Source: Darksidea phi | Taxonomy: Eukaryota > Ascomycota > Dothideomycetes > Pleosporales > Lentitheciaceae | Assembly: GCA_030770425.1 (NCBI GenBank) | Contig: JASJFT010000193.1 | Span: 1-64,000 of the forward strand | Direction of reading: 5' to 3' | Length of the DNA stretch: 64,000 bases | In this document: in pieces, positions 33,125 to 43,863 of the stretch | How positions within the stretch are numbered: the first letter of the stretch is position 1 | Layout: every line of letters begins with the position of its first letter | The notes under the pieces: model-generated | Told to the model about the DNA's origin: nothing | Seen by the model: only the letters and a program-made list of their open reading frames with translations | Database searches by the model: none | Program-made: the position numbers and the translations under genes

Positions 33125-33245
33125 GGGCGGTGCTGCGACAGATAGGCGGCGCTGTGACAGATCGGCGGTACTGCGGCGGACAGGTGGTGCTGCGAGGGAC
33201 AGGTGGTTGCTCGTGCGATGGATAGGCGCTGGGCGGTGCTGCGGC
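33125..33245. repeat. Degenerate minisatellite upstream of the JmjC gene
   Basis: Five or six imperfect units of about 20 bp around GGCGGTGCTGCGACAGATAG. It begins 8 bp beyond the JmjC start codon, so it lies in the presumed 5' UTR or promoter of that gene. Confidence 0.65.
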
Positions 33246-33440
33246 ATTTTAAGGTCTTACGTCATTCTGCGCTAAACCCCATTTAAACGTGTTACAAGCC
33301 AGGCTGCAGGAGGCTACAGGCCCGATCTGTGTCCGTCTTGTCACGACCTCTCCAGCGCCGCTATACCGCACATAATTAGAGGACTGGATTATTCAAATCC
33401 CAAGCTAGGCCTTCTCCGATCGATCGGCCCCTGTAGGCTG

Positions 33441-33668
33441 TCAGGTCTCTAACCTCTGTGTAACCATCTTCCAGCTGTTGAGTTGTTGTCGGTAGGGATG
33501 AAATGCTATCGCGGGGTTCGCTCGAGAGGGACGTCCTATTTCATCGTCGGTAGTCAATTGGAGTGTACTTTCCATCAGCAATTCAGTAAATGCAGTGAAG
33601 TCGCAGAGATTGATGTCGAAATTTTTATCCAGAAGCAGGTTTCCTAATCTAATAGTTCTATCGAGCAA
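33441..33668 (-). pseudogene. Protein-kinase fragment K4
   Basis: GNLLLDKNFDINLCDFTAFT matches the segment from the catalytic-loop Asn to the DFG position of fungal kinases (N..LLDxxF...LCDF), with DFT in place of DFG. Sequence before the Asn is broken by stops, and the rest after about 25 residues is only loosely kinase-like. A short orphan remnant on the opposite strand to K1-K3. Confidence 0.5.
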
Positions 33669-33974
33669 TGAAGTTATTATTAAGACACTGATAACCTCAA
33701 TTCTATGTAAGCCGCGATGAATTCAGCTCCGTCAATCTCACTACCAACCCCATAGCAGAACATCAGCGCATATCGTAGCTGGGGTTGCCTTGGAATGCGT
33801 AGCACCGAGGGGACCGCTGCGAACGTTCTCGGGAAGCGTATGATGTTAAACATTCCTCCCCTTCTTGGACGCTCCGTTCCAACGCCTTGTCTTCATGATT
33901 CCTTCTGGTATCCCGGAGTATGCCGCGTTTGTATGGGTAGTCGTGTGTCGTGTCGTCTTTCGTCTGGCGTTGTG

Positions 33975-35402
33975 TTAGACTGAGCCGGTTTGATCGGATT
34001 CTAGTGATTGTAGCTTCTCCATACGCTCCAATATGCGCGCACTTCGACGTAGGGTACCATCTGGACAACGCTGAGAAGATTTTTCCCTTGTACAAACCAA
34101 GGTAGGCGCCGGGTCACATGCTCCCTGTTCTTTTGCTTGCTCTACATCATTCGCATGACCCCAGGAGGCCACACTGCATGGCGAGCCGCGTTCAGGGTTC
34201 CATTGAGTGGACGTCTTCTCCTCTGGATGGGCTTGGATACTCTTGAAGGTTGGACCTGACTGAGCGGTGACTGCTCCCTGGCAGATCGGCCTTTGTGCTG
34301 AGTGCTGTTTCCCCGATTTGACCGAGAAGCTTTATGCGCTGATTCATTCGGCGATGGCTTCGAAGACGGTAGGAGAGCCTGGTCCTCGCCTTGGTGGTCG
34401 CCGTTCGACTGGTTGTCTCGACTGGATCGCGCATATTTCGCAGCGATTTCTGGAAACTCTCGCTGAATCCACCCCCATAGAGCCTTGAACTCTTCCTCCT
34501 TACGTTTTACACAATCCTTTTCCCACTGAAGAAGGTGAGGGTCGTGCTTTCTTATCCGACTCTGCATGTCTTCTTGTACCTGCTCGGCTCTGTCTTGCGT
34601 CGCTCGGACCATCTCGCGCATGCAGATGTAGTACTTCTCCCATCCTTCCAGTATATCGCGGTTGTGTCGGCTCTCCCAACTAGATAAGGCGTACTCCGTA
34701 GCGATTTCGGCAAACTGTCCGGCGATCCACTCCAGTAGAGTGTCCAACCGTTCTAGACGCATGTTGGCCGAATTCACTTTCCTCTGACTACACGCCAGCT
34801 CGTGTTGCGCGCGATCTCCTTCAATTTCCTTGTTCAGTTGGTCTAACTCATCCGATTTCTCTCCCTCCAAACTCTTCTGCGCCGATTCGAGTGCTTTCTC
34901 CGCCTGTATGATCATGATTTCCCTTTCTCCATCCGAGAGTGACTCTTCGACTCTTACCACTTCCAATCTCTTCTGTGCCATATCCACTTTCTTTTGTGCG
35001 TGTGATATCTTCGTTTCATACTCTATCAGATCGCTCCACCGCCCCTCCCACGCAGTTGAAGGAACCCCTACTGATCCATTCCGCTCAGCTTTTCATCTTC
35101 TCCTTTCTTAGCTCTTGCTCTCGTTCCGCTCGCTCCAGCTCCCTCTCTAGAGGGGGACGTCGTTTCCGATGCTCGTAGATGTAGTATTCCCGCCATTCGT
35201 CTAGCTTCGTCTGCCGGTCCAGCTGCAGCTCTACGACCCAGTCGATTGCTTTCTTCTCTCGGTATTTATGGACGGATTCTGTGTACTTGTTGAATATCTC
35301 CGAATCCTCTCGGTTTTTGAACTGGTAGCACCGGAAGTCTAGCCATTGAGTGAGTTCCTCCTTGAACTGAATACATTTCATTATACCAATGGTTGCGAAC
35401 AT
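33975..35402 (-). pseudogene. Coiled-coil protein pseudogene with two frameshifts
   Basis: Three frames form one protein. Segment 1 (35402-35085): IQFKEELTQWLDFRCYQF to DWVVELQLDRQTKLDEWREY, then YIYEHRKRR. Segment 2: after an extra A in the GAAAAG run near 35090, AERNGSVGVPSTAWEGRWSD continues through long heptads to SKPIQRRRRP. Segment 3: after a second frameshift near 34175, ASWGHANDVEQAKEQG to LRRSARILERMEKLQ and a stop at 33975. The QFKEELxQWLDFR opening and LRRSxRIxER ending are, to my recollection, hallmarks of a dispersed coiled-coil family in Pezizomycotina genomes; its function is unknown to me. Both breaks are indels, not RIP-type stops. Confidence 0.6.
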
Positions 35403-35683
35403 GGATACTCTCCGATCTACCAGTGGGACAGGGACCGAGATCGGAGTTTATCGCGCGAGAAGGTCTGCCGCCCGTGTCCTTCAATTGCTTGTGCTTCTCG
35501 TCAGTCATGGCCTACATGCCCTCACTATACCCTTCATCTGTTAGTTCGGATGCGGATTCACCTCCAACGGTTACAGGAGTGCTAGCTGTATCGCTCGAGG
35601 CAGGGGAGCGGCGTGGGGAAATCTGCCTGCGTTGGTTGAGCCGTTAGCGCTGTAATAAGACTACTATTGAGCGTGCATCTCAC

Positions 35684-36036
35684 TCACTGCAATTTCGCAA
35701 CAAGCTCATCTGCATCCACTGCACGGGTCTTCGGCGGTTGATCCCTGTCACGCACGAGGCATCTCCATGAACCGTCAGTAGGATTCTCGGTATATCAAAC
35801 CAGGACTTACTTGAGCCGATCCAACCGCTCATCCGTTAGGTTAGGCGTATCTATAATTTGGAGATATCTTGAAGACGATTCAGTGTTAGTCTGAGAGCTC
35901 TACGCTGAGGGTGGTTTGAGCGCCTCAAGGGACAACTCTGCACTTACAAGCCGGTTGCAGTGCCCTCAGACCGATCCCACTCCTGGATGTCTTCGACAGT
36001 CAGAGTGTCTAGTTCCTCGGCTAGAATTAGCGGCAT
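35684..36036 (-). CDS. Three-exon micro-gene encoding 74 residues
   Basis: Exons 36036-35948, 35867-35811 and 35762-35684. Intron 1 (80 nt) has GTAAGT, a CTAAC branch point and CAAG; intron 2 (48 nt) has GTAAGT, CTGAC and GGAG. Splicing keeps the frame across two split codons and gives MPLILAEELDTLTVEDIQEW, then YLQIIDTPNLTDERLDRLK, ending DADELVAKLQ and TGA. That two strong donors, two branch points and a continuous acidic helical protein coincide argues for a real gene. I do not recognise the family. No signal peptide or membrane segment. Upstream DNA (36100-36262) is repeat-derived. Confidence 0.6.
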
Positions 36037-36099
36037 ATTGAGGATGATGGGTGAGTTGAGCGCGGCGGAGGTGGTGGCCTTTAGAAGAATTTATTTGGG

Positions 36100-36170
36100 T
36101 TTGTATAAAAGAAACTCCCACTGTGCAAACCCAAGTAGGAATTTATACACAGTAGAGGTGTGTCTGTGAA
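36100..36170 (+). repeat. Dispersed short repeat, copy E (rearranged)
   Basis: Contains AAAGAAACTCCCACTGTGCA and AACCCAAGTAGG followed, in inverted sense, by TACACAGTAGAGGTGTG. It looks like two modules of the family joined head to head, 65 bp upstream of the micro-gene start. Confidence 0.6.
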
Positions 36171-36191
36171 GGGTAAAGTAGATGCGGAAGG

Positions 36192-36262
36192 TGAGATAGG
36201 GAAACAAAGAACAGGGGTAGGATAGGGAAACAGAGAACAGGGGTAGGATAGGGAAACCACAG
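36192..36262. repeat. 26-bp tandem repeat, about 2.5 units
   Basis: Units of GATAGGGAAACAGAGAACAG plus GGGTAG. Non-coding. Confidence 0.8.
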
Positions 36263-37560
36263 GACCCGGAGCTCCACTCTACGTCTATCTCCTATCGTTA
36301 TATACCTTCTAAGACTACCTTAAGCGGAATTAATTCTTTACCTAAGGAGTATAACCGTATGTTCGGATTGCAACTCTTCACTTTACGCAACGTACCGCGT
36401 TCATGTAGCGTTAGCTTTGTGCAACTACTAGTAGCTGTCAGGACCTAGCTCTATGCTACTAGGCCACAACAACCAAAATAATACGAATAATCTAGAACTA
36501 GCTCGGGCCGTTGCCCTCGTAGCTAATCCGTGACCCGGGTATGTTCTCTCTAGCCTGATGGCGGGCCTTGCTAACGCGAACCCAGGCTTCAGGCAATGAC
36601 GCAACCAACAACCTTCTTGCGTTTCAAGGTATTCGGGCCGAAATGTTTGATGTGCCGTTTCTGGAAAGGTACTAGCATTCGTTACACAGCTAGTGCAAGC
36701 ATCTAGTAACCAAAATGTATCAACCGTTCAGGAATTGTGGTGAGCTCTGGCCCAGGAAATTGGGAAAGGTGGGTTGGGAGAGAGGCGCTATATCTTTTGT
36801 CACAGGCGTTCAGATGCATGCCAAGTGCCCACGGTCCGTGCATCGAACACTGCTACCAAGGCCCTCATCCTCATCCTGCAATGCGACACATGCATATACA
36901 CTCGTCGGTCCTGCTTCTCTCCACCGCTGTTCCTAGGGCCCGCGCAATCGCATCGCTGGCCGACGCCGACGCTGCGAGCGGCGATTCGAAATCGCCACCT
37001 AACCCCCGAACGAAGGCACCCCCAGTCCGCTCCCTTCAGAGGCATACCATTCGCATCTTGTTACACACCTGCTCCGATCTCAACGCATGTGGGCTGCCGC
37101 TCGACCACTCCGTCGACAACGTCTCGTGCGATGCTGCTCGAGTCAGCGGGGAAGGGCCCAACAACCAGGCGAGACGAAGCCAGGCAGTTGCGGCGTCTAT
37201 ACTGGAGCATCACCCGCGTCGTCAGATTAGCGGTAGATCTATCTAGGAGAGTGCATTCGCTTCTTACGAGCTGCAGGTGATGCTGATCATGTTTAGGTCC
37301 CTCCGCTACCACATCCGCGCCCCAGAAGCTTTCCATAGTTCTAGCACAACATCATCCTCCTCGATCTGCGCTTTGCGCGCCACGCGCCTTGGACTCCAGC
37401 GCATTAAGACTCTAGGGACGGAGCGCACAGGGGGGCGCGGGCACGGTAACGGCTATGACCATCATAATACACGATAAGGCGCAGTGAAGGAGCACAACGG
37501 CGAGCACAGGACATCGAAAGTACGATAAAGACACCGGTGCGCTATATGGTCTTACGATAA
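36263..37560. other. Stretch without a convincing gene
   Basis: The first part is AT-rich. From 36700 the DNA is GC-rich and therefore shows long overlapping frames on both strands (up to 169 residues), none with recognisable motifs or preferred over its antisense partner. Confidence 0.35.
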
Positions 37561-37562
37561 TC

Positions 37563-38112
37563 TCATCGTCGACTTGCGCTTCGCTCGTCCGTGCTACTTT
37601 TGCCCTGCTCTGGCGCAGCAGCCTTACGCTCCCGACCGCGTTTCTTCTTACCCGTGGTAGCTTCTTCCGCCCCTATCGGAGCACTCGCGACAATGTTCGC
37701 GGCTTTGGAGCCTTCTTAGCCTCTTTCTCCGCCTCTTTCTCTGCCTTCTTGGCGTCTTTCACAGCACGCTCCGCTCGTAATTCTCGAGGTCCTTATACCT
37801 CTCTCGCTTCCAATGGGTTTCAAAATCTTTGTATCCAGGCCTGTCTTGAGTGAGATTCCACATATGCCATATTTTGCGCTTTGTTGATTTTGTCTCGAAT
37901 GATTTCACTTTGCACAACTCGTAAAGCGTCTGAAGAGAGCAACAGAATGGTTCTTGAAGTGTGACTTCGGCTTGAGCTTGAAGCCTTTGTCGAATCTGGA
38001 TGGAGTCGTTATCCGGAATCGCATCCATGATTCTCGCAGGACGATAAGAAGCACTTCTAACGTCGGGCGAAGTGCCGGGGCTGGCGTGTCTAGAACCGTG
38101 GTGCAGCCGCAT
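37563..38112 (-). pseudogene. Lysine-rich ORF with two frameshifts
   Basis: From ATG 38112 the frame gives RIMDAIPDNDSIQIRQRLQA and TLYELCKVKSFETKSTKRKI to RPGYKDFETHWKRERYKDLE. It then continues in the next frame as LRAERAVKDAKKAEKEAEKE, and after another shift as ANIVASAPIGAEEATTGKKK, ending SASRR and TGA at 37563. The three parts form one basic, helical protein. The Lys/Glu-rich tail and GKKKRGRERK resemble C-termini of fungal pogo-type transposases, but the upstream part does not; family uncertain. Confidence 0.45.
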
Positions 38113-38641
38113 TCAAGGCGAGGATGCTGGTTTCGCTTCTGCCTGTATGTTGGCGTGGTGTGATGTCGACGGGAGGTAGGCTTCGGACCGCTTATATATC
38201 GCTTTGCTCTCTTCATTTGCCAATTGTTCGCATTGTGTCTACTTCCTACTCTTTGCTGCCATCGTTCGCATCGCAGGCGCCTGCTTCAGTTGCCCCGATA
38301 GACATTCTCCCGACTCAAGCTCCCCGGCCCTACTCCGTTAAAATGACGATATTACGTACCCTCACATCGTCTCGAGACAGCAGCAGCTACTAGTAAAGGG
38401 TGGTCGCAAGCGACAAATATAGGAGATAAGCAGCGCGAAGGCGATAGCGACAAGGAAGATTTTGGGGCTTCACCTAAGGCTGCCTCGAAACTTGGGGTGG
38501 CATACTGAATCGCCTATAGTAATTATTCTTTGCGCTCTATAGTGATTATTCTTTGCGCTCGTCGAGGCTACTGAATCGCCTATAGTAATCTTCGTGTCCT
38601 AGCTGTACACGGGCAGACTGCAGTCAGCCACCTCCACGGCA

Positions 38642-39031
38642 GTAATGTTGTATCTGCACATCTACCAAATCTACAACTTCGTCTCCGCGTACGCCACCAC
38701 CAAGCTGTGCAACCAAGCTGCGCAACGCGGCCCTCGACGCCTTCTACGGCAAGCTCGCTGCCGTCCCCGACGCGCTGCCCTACGACATCATCAGCTACGT
38801 GTACGAGCACACGCCGAAGCGAGACTCACTCCGCGAACTCATCATCGACTTGATGATCTTCACCGCCGACCGGGACACGCTAGACGACTGGAAAGGTCAG
38901 CTTCCCGTGCAGTTTTTGATGGAATTGCTTGTTGCGGCGGCGAGCCGGGGGATTGTGCCTTTCGTCATGAATCACCGAGCTTCTCGGCCTCGGCCTCGCG
39001 ATCTCACGTCAATCTATCAGGGGCTTTGCTA
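38642..39031 (+). pseudogene. BTB/POZ-protein C-terminal remnant broken by a 13-bp duplication
   Basis: The frame LRNAALDAFYGKLAAVPDAL then PYDIISYVYEHTPKRDSLRE, IIDLMIFTADRDTLDDWKGQ is the helical region that follows the BTB domain in fungal proteins. Upstream, LHIYQIYNFVSAYATTKL (the usual LYxxADKYxIxxLR position) lies in another frame. A near-tandem AAGCTGTGCAACC / AAGCTGCGCAACG pair at the junction shifts the frame. The BTB domain itself is missing. Confidence 0.6.
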
Positions 39032-39861
39032 AACACTCTTGCAGGCACGGGTCCAGGTATGCTACATCGGCGTCCCGGTTGCAGAGAGTATGCCATTTCA
39101 TGAGGTACAGGGACAGGTCACAGATACCAGTCTCCATTGAGTGGAAACGCGTCTGTACAGTGTACCAAAAGGTGATTTGACGCGACACTTGAGCTCGATC
39201 TTACCGGCGGAGAGAGCACGATGGACTCCACTAGAATCGCAACGGCCTGGCGTGGAGCAGACGAACAGGGTATGACCATGCTCCCCCACTCAGTCCGACA
39301 ACTGACGAAGGATAGCGTACAGTCTCTAAAACAGCCAAAGCTCGAGTTTGCTAAGCGACTACGCGCCTCGTTCCTCAGCGATTTTGTCGACCCTGTCACT
39401 TCAAACCGCCCCGAGTCTGTCCACACCCTTGTTTCCGAGTGGCTCGAGCCTGTCGGATCGGATCGACGAACGTCCGGAACATATCGCCGAGCTTAATGGT
39501 CGTGTACATCGGGAACGTGGTTGCCTGGCCCATAGCCAGATGAACTCAGTCATAACGCGGATTTGCAGGAGCCGGAGAACGGTGCTGGATGACCGGAGGT
39601 AGAAGAATGCTTTAGGGGCGAGATCTTTCTCAAACCCGGGGCGTCGGACAGTCTGAAACGGACCGATAGGCAGCCAATGGTCAAGCAGACTATTCCAAGT
39701 TTGGGATCCAAGTTCAAGCTTAGTATTCCTGTACCTAATAGGCTTTATAGATACAACCGCCATGAGACATTTCCGCAACAAACTCAGCGCTTATCTCCAT
39801 GGGGAGCACATTTGTGGCTGACAACCAGGACATGAATATACCCACTCTTCGTCATCGGGTT

Positions 39862-40090
39862 TTAGGATGACGGTGGAAGTATATAGATGGCGATATTGCC
39901 GAACGCCTGGACCGTCGGCTCATCATGCTTCCTTGGAATGTGGAGTCGTACGTCTGTACCGTTCACGGCCACGCTGAATGCGGCGCCGTTGATGGGCGTG
40001 GCACCCGCGCAGTACTCCAGTTCAAGTACTGCAAAGCATGAAACGACCTTCTACGGCGGCAAGGTCTCGCCAACCACCGTCTGGTAGTTC
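39862..40090 (-). pseudogene. Protein-like relic of unknown family
   Basis: FAVLELEYCAGATPINGAAF, SVAVNGTDVRLHIPRKHDEP and TVQAFGNIAIYILPPSS form a coherent beta-rich frame ending TAA; a TAG interrupts it 10 codons from the left. No start is found. 39040-39860 and 40090-40440 contain nothing else convincing. Confidence 0.25.
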
Positions 40091-40439
40091 TGTGACTAGT
40101 AAGAGCAAAAAGCACAATCATCGTCGCGTCGAAGCGGCGCCGAATGTAGCGGCATGATCATACAGGTTTGGAAAGGGTCGACAGGGAGAAGGAGGGCTAG
40201 GGAACTAGTAGCGTTGGTACATCTTCTCTTGTTCGAGTTATGGTTGTTTATCGTTTTCCTTGTATCCAACCCTTTTACAATACATGACATGACTTTCCTT
40301 GCACTTCAACTCCAACGCGCTGCCCTACCAGAAACGCCTGGCGTCGCCTGTCTGTGCTGTGCTGAGGAACTTCAACCGTGACGGAAACTCGAGCGACCGC
40401 TGTCAAGCCCGTCAATCACTAGCGCACTAGGCTATGATG

Positions 40440-40642
40440 CCACTTACAACTCTTCGCTACCGCTGTTGGAGTCTCCCAACGCTCTGCGGTTCGGCTGTAC
40501 ATGTGATTGCTCAATGTTCGAAACATCACCTCATCGCCCACCATCGATGGTACTACGTACAGCTCTACGGCGCGATTTGTCGTGTTCGTGCGGACCTTAC
40601 AAAAGAGACTCCCACTGCACAAATCCAAAACAGATAACACCC
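40440..40642 (+). repeat. Dispersed short repeat, copy F
   Basis: Starts with a short palindrome GTTGGAGTCTCCCAAC, then CTGCGGTTCGGCTGTACATG, TCGAAACATCACCTCATCG, and ends GCGGACCTTACAAAAGAGAC, TCCCACTGCACAAATCC. With copy B it is the fullest version of the family. Confidence 0.7.
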
Positions 40643-41150
40643 TTTGCAGTGTAGTGGGATGCTTCTCCTAGCCGACAACCGTCGGTGGAAAGGGAGAGCT
40701 TCCACCGTATGTCGCGAGCGTGCCTCCGAGGAGGCCAGCAAGCCGGCGCTCAGTGAAGCCGATCAAGTGAGTCGGTGAGCCGTCTAATTGTCTCTTTTTC
40801 GCCTCGCTCATGGCGAGCATGTCAACCTCGAACGGTAATGCTCACTTTTGCCTCCCATGCTCATTTGGGTTCAGGATTTGTGTGGCTCTGCTTCAACCCG
40901 TCATTTTACGGTGGTTGCACGGGTAAATTAATGTCACATTCCCAGCCTGGACTGCTGCAGCACAAAGCCGAAAGGGCAAATCTCGTCCAGTCATCTGTTA
41001 CACCGAAGTAGACCAGATCGGCGTAGCATTCTTCGGGGCTGGCGTCGTACAGTGGTGGCGGGTGGCGCGTCGACAAAGGACGGCGCAGCATAACACGGCC
41101 CAGTTTCCTTGCACACCGACGCCCACCGCGAACCCCTCACTCAAATCGCC

Positions 41151-42476
41151 ATGGCGACTCGGCCGGCAGGCGCCATTACGCAAGCAGAGCTCCGTTCACC
41201 TCAGCGTCGTGCCAAGCGAGAGTGGCAAGACGAGCCAGAAGACGAGCCAGAAGACGCACACCCACCAAAACGACAAGAGCTCTCTGAGCAGAACTTGAGG
41301 CTGTTGCATGCGCTGCAGACACCTACTCGGCCTAGAAGCGTCAAGCGGTCGTCGTCAATGTTTTCTACCGGTATTGCAATTTCAGATCCGTCCGAGCGGT
41401 CTGAGGCGACAATCTACGCCGATCCGCCGCAGCATATCCCAGACGCTGTCATGGCAGTCATCAATGCAATCATCCGCGTACGGCCCCCGCAAGAGCGCCG
41501 AGACGAGCTCAACGGTCTTGCCCAAAAATTCCACGGGCAGTGTCGAGAAATGGCTCGGGTGGCGGATGGCGGCTTGAGAGCGGCTCACGATGACGACTTT
41601 TTCTATCTCCTCTACGTTTTCCTCATAAAAATGAGGTCAACTAGTCTGTGTCTCGGTGAGAAATCGGACTGGGCGGAGGACCTGAAGTCGGAAGGGCGGC
41701 CGTCGTGTATCAACTTGAACTTACGTACACGGTTCAAGCTCGTTATTGGCGGCCGGGAACAAGCCGTTGATGGCGCTTCGCTCCCACCGACAGAACGTCG
41801 ACATCTCTCTTCCAGCGACCTACACATCCCGTCGACGTGCCCAATAGCTCTAACTGCATCATATTGTGCGCGACCCATGAGACTACAAGAGCCAAGTGCA
41901 ATACCTCCTCCTTTCCCGGAGAGCGAAGGTGAACATTCACCCATCTCCGACATCACAATACGCCTAACTTCTTTGGCTATTTCCTGTGCACGGATGGAGA
42001 CTACCAGGACCGAGCTCTTCCTTCAAAAACTCCGGTTTCGGATGGTTCGTCAACTAATTGGGGGGGAACCGGGGCCGACCACGGCATCAGATCTACCCGT
42101 GTCAAAACTTCACTTTCCCTTCGCTGTCTTTGAAGCCAAGACACCTTGGTCATCTTCTGCGCTTATTGCGCTTAAGATGCAACATGACTTGAATGACCTG
42201 GTCGACGCATCTCCAGAGAACCAACCCCCGCTCTTTTTCTCCATCTACACCGACGGTCCTATCTATGAGCTTTGGGTCCACTGGAAGAGCATGGAAGATG
42301 GTGTGCCTAAGTCCAACAGGGAGATCATGAAAGCTTGCAACGGAGGGGTGCGGGAGGATGCGGAAGACTTCTTCGTTGCCGTGGATAATATGCTGCATTG
42401 GGGCGTTAACCAGTTCGCCGACTCTGTCGGGGAGCGTCTAGAGACGCTAACAGGGATGACAGTAGCAGTGTACTGA
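41151..42476 (+). CDS. Fungal protein with a possible PD-(D/E)XK-like nuclease fold, 441 residues
   Basis: A single exon beginning MATRPAGAITQAELRS, with a Lys/Glu/Asp-rich disordered N-terminus (about 1-75), a helical middle (AVMAVINAIIRVRPPQERRD) and a C-terminal domain around residues 315-435. The latter contains HFPFAVFEAKTPWSSSALIA, LKMQHDLNDLVD, LFFSIYTDGPIYELWVHWKS. The strand-helix order with FEAK is like the E-x-K half of the PD-(D/E)XK restriction-like fold seen in several fungal uncharacterised families. The acidic residue of the other half is not assigned, so the fold call is tentative. Intact, good codon coherence; no introns. Confidence 0.6.
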   Translation: MATRPAGAITQAELRSPQRRAKREWQDEPEDEPEDAHPPKRQELSEQNLRLLHALQTPTRPRSVKRSSSMFSTGIAISDPSERSEATIYADPPQHIPDAVMAVINAIIRVRPPQERRDELNGLAQKFHGQCREMARVADGGLRAAHDDDFFYLLYVFLIKMRSTSLCLGEKSDWAEDLKSEGRPSCINLNLRTRFKLVIGGREQAVDGASLPPTERRHLSSSDLHIPSTCPIALTASYCARPMRLQEPSAIPPPFPESEGEHSPISDITIRLTSLAISCARMETTRTELFLQKLRFRMVRQLIGGEPGPTTASDLPVSKLHFPFAVFEAKTPWSSSALIALKMQHDLNDLVDASPENQPPLFFSIYTDGPIYELWVHWKSMEDGVPKSNREIMKACNGGVREDAEDFFVAVDNMLHWGVNQFADSVGERLETLTGMTVAVY

Positions 42477-42492
42477 ACATGACTGGGCCAAG

Positions 42493-42640
42493 GAAAACAC
42501 AAGAACGAGACAAGAAACCGAGGAACGAGGCAAGAAACAGAGAAACGAGGCAAGAAACACAGAAACGAGGCAAGAAACACAGCAACGAGACAAGAAACAC
42601 AGAGACGAGACAAGAAAAATCCAAAAATGAGACAAAAAAT
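42493..42640. repeat. 20-bp tandem array directly after the 41151-42476 gene
   Basis: About seven units of AACGAGGCAAGAAACACAGA, purine-rich on the plus strand, beginning 17 bp after the stop codon. It would lie in the 3' UTR. Confidence 0.85.
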
Positions 42641-43140
42641 CTCAAAAACGGAAATCCATCATACAATGAGCATTAACGATTTCGGATATGTTATACCTTG
42701 CGGGGCTTAATTTGGTACAATGGCTGTTAGCCTGAAGGAGAGGTTCGGAACCATGAAAACTAGCCACAGAATTAATTTGAATGCATCGAGGTAAATTATA
42801 TGCTGTACACACACCTGATAGTGATGAACGCCTAGTGAAGACGAGAGACTGGTAACATGCTTCCCCCCAATACAAATATAACCACCTCAGCTATTCTTAT
42901 TCCTGTACGCGACTCCCAACTTTCCAGAGCCCGACCGATCCTCCTCCTTCCTCCTTCTCCCCCTCCCCGGCCCAGCAAGCAGCCCCAGGCCACGTTTACC
43001 CTGGCATGAGCACCTCGCAACGCGCACCTCGCCACCAAGAAACAGCAAACCAAAGAAAAGTACCCTAGCCCATCACCATCAAACCAATTTACTCAAGTAG
43101 GAATCCATCGCGCAACCACATATACATATATGATACAATA

Positions 43141-43500
43141 CAATAGTAGTAGTCTAGTCACGTGACGAACTACAAGTAAACCACGTACGTGACGAACTAC
43201 AACCAAGCTATACAAAAGCTATATAGAGAGGATAGGATAGGATAGGCATTCCAATCTAAATCTACGTGAGAGACTTCCCCAAACCAAAGACTGATTCATA
43301 TTTATATTTATATTCATATTCATATTCATATGCACAACAACAGCAACAACAGCAGCAACAACAGTGGTCAGTGGTATTTGCATGCCTACGAAGGGGGAGG
43401 GGAGAGGAATGAAATGGAATGTAAATTGATGTAAATTCATCCGCCGCTGCCGTCGTCATGTTCTTTGTTTGGGCTTGACTTGACTTGACTTGACTTGAAG
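43141..43500. repeat. Cluster of microsatellites and a direct repeat
   Basis: A duplicated GTGACGAACTACAA at 43163 and 43188; GGATA pentamers near 43228-43245; ATATTC hexamers at 43297-43330; CAR trinucleotides at 43332-43366; TTGAC pentamers at 43471-43498. 42660-43140 and 43500-43860 contain no convincing gene. This simple-sequence belt separates the accessory block from vps5. Confidence 0.85.
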
Positions 43501-43863
43501 TGGTCATGTGATGCATTTATAGTTCTTTTTAGTACACTCAAGAAAACTAGAGGCTGCTGCTGCGGACAGTGCATCGATTTACTTGATATGAACGAGCAGC
43601 AACAACGAGAGTGCAATTATCTGTTTTCCCCATCAACCAGCCAGGAGATGGTGTGTGGCTCGGTGAACTTGCTAATCATATGAGAGAATGGCTTGCAAGT
43701 CCCTCCTAGTTCTTCACTCATTCCTCACTCGTCACGCAAATTGCTCAGAGGGCGTTCGGTTAAGCGGCCTACCACACTTGCAAAGACACACTAGCAGTCA
43801 CGCTTAAAACGGGTTCGATTGAGCAAGAGATGTTGCAGGACTGAATAGAATATGAGTAGCTAA

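Noticed and set aside
36715..37336. Overlapping long frames on both strands (up to 169 residues).
   Set aside because: GC-rich DNA produces such frames by chance; no motif, splice site or coherent composition favours one of them.
40906..41091. 61-residue minus-strand frame (DASPEECYADLVYFGVTDDW) divergent from the 41151 gene.
   Set aside because: Protein-like in part, but too short and without homology or splice support to list as a gene.
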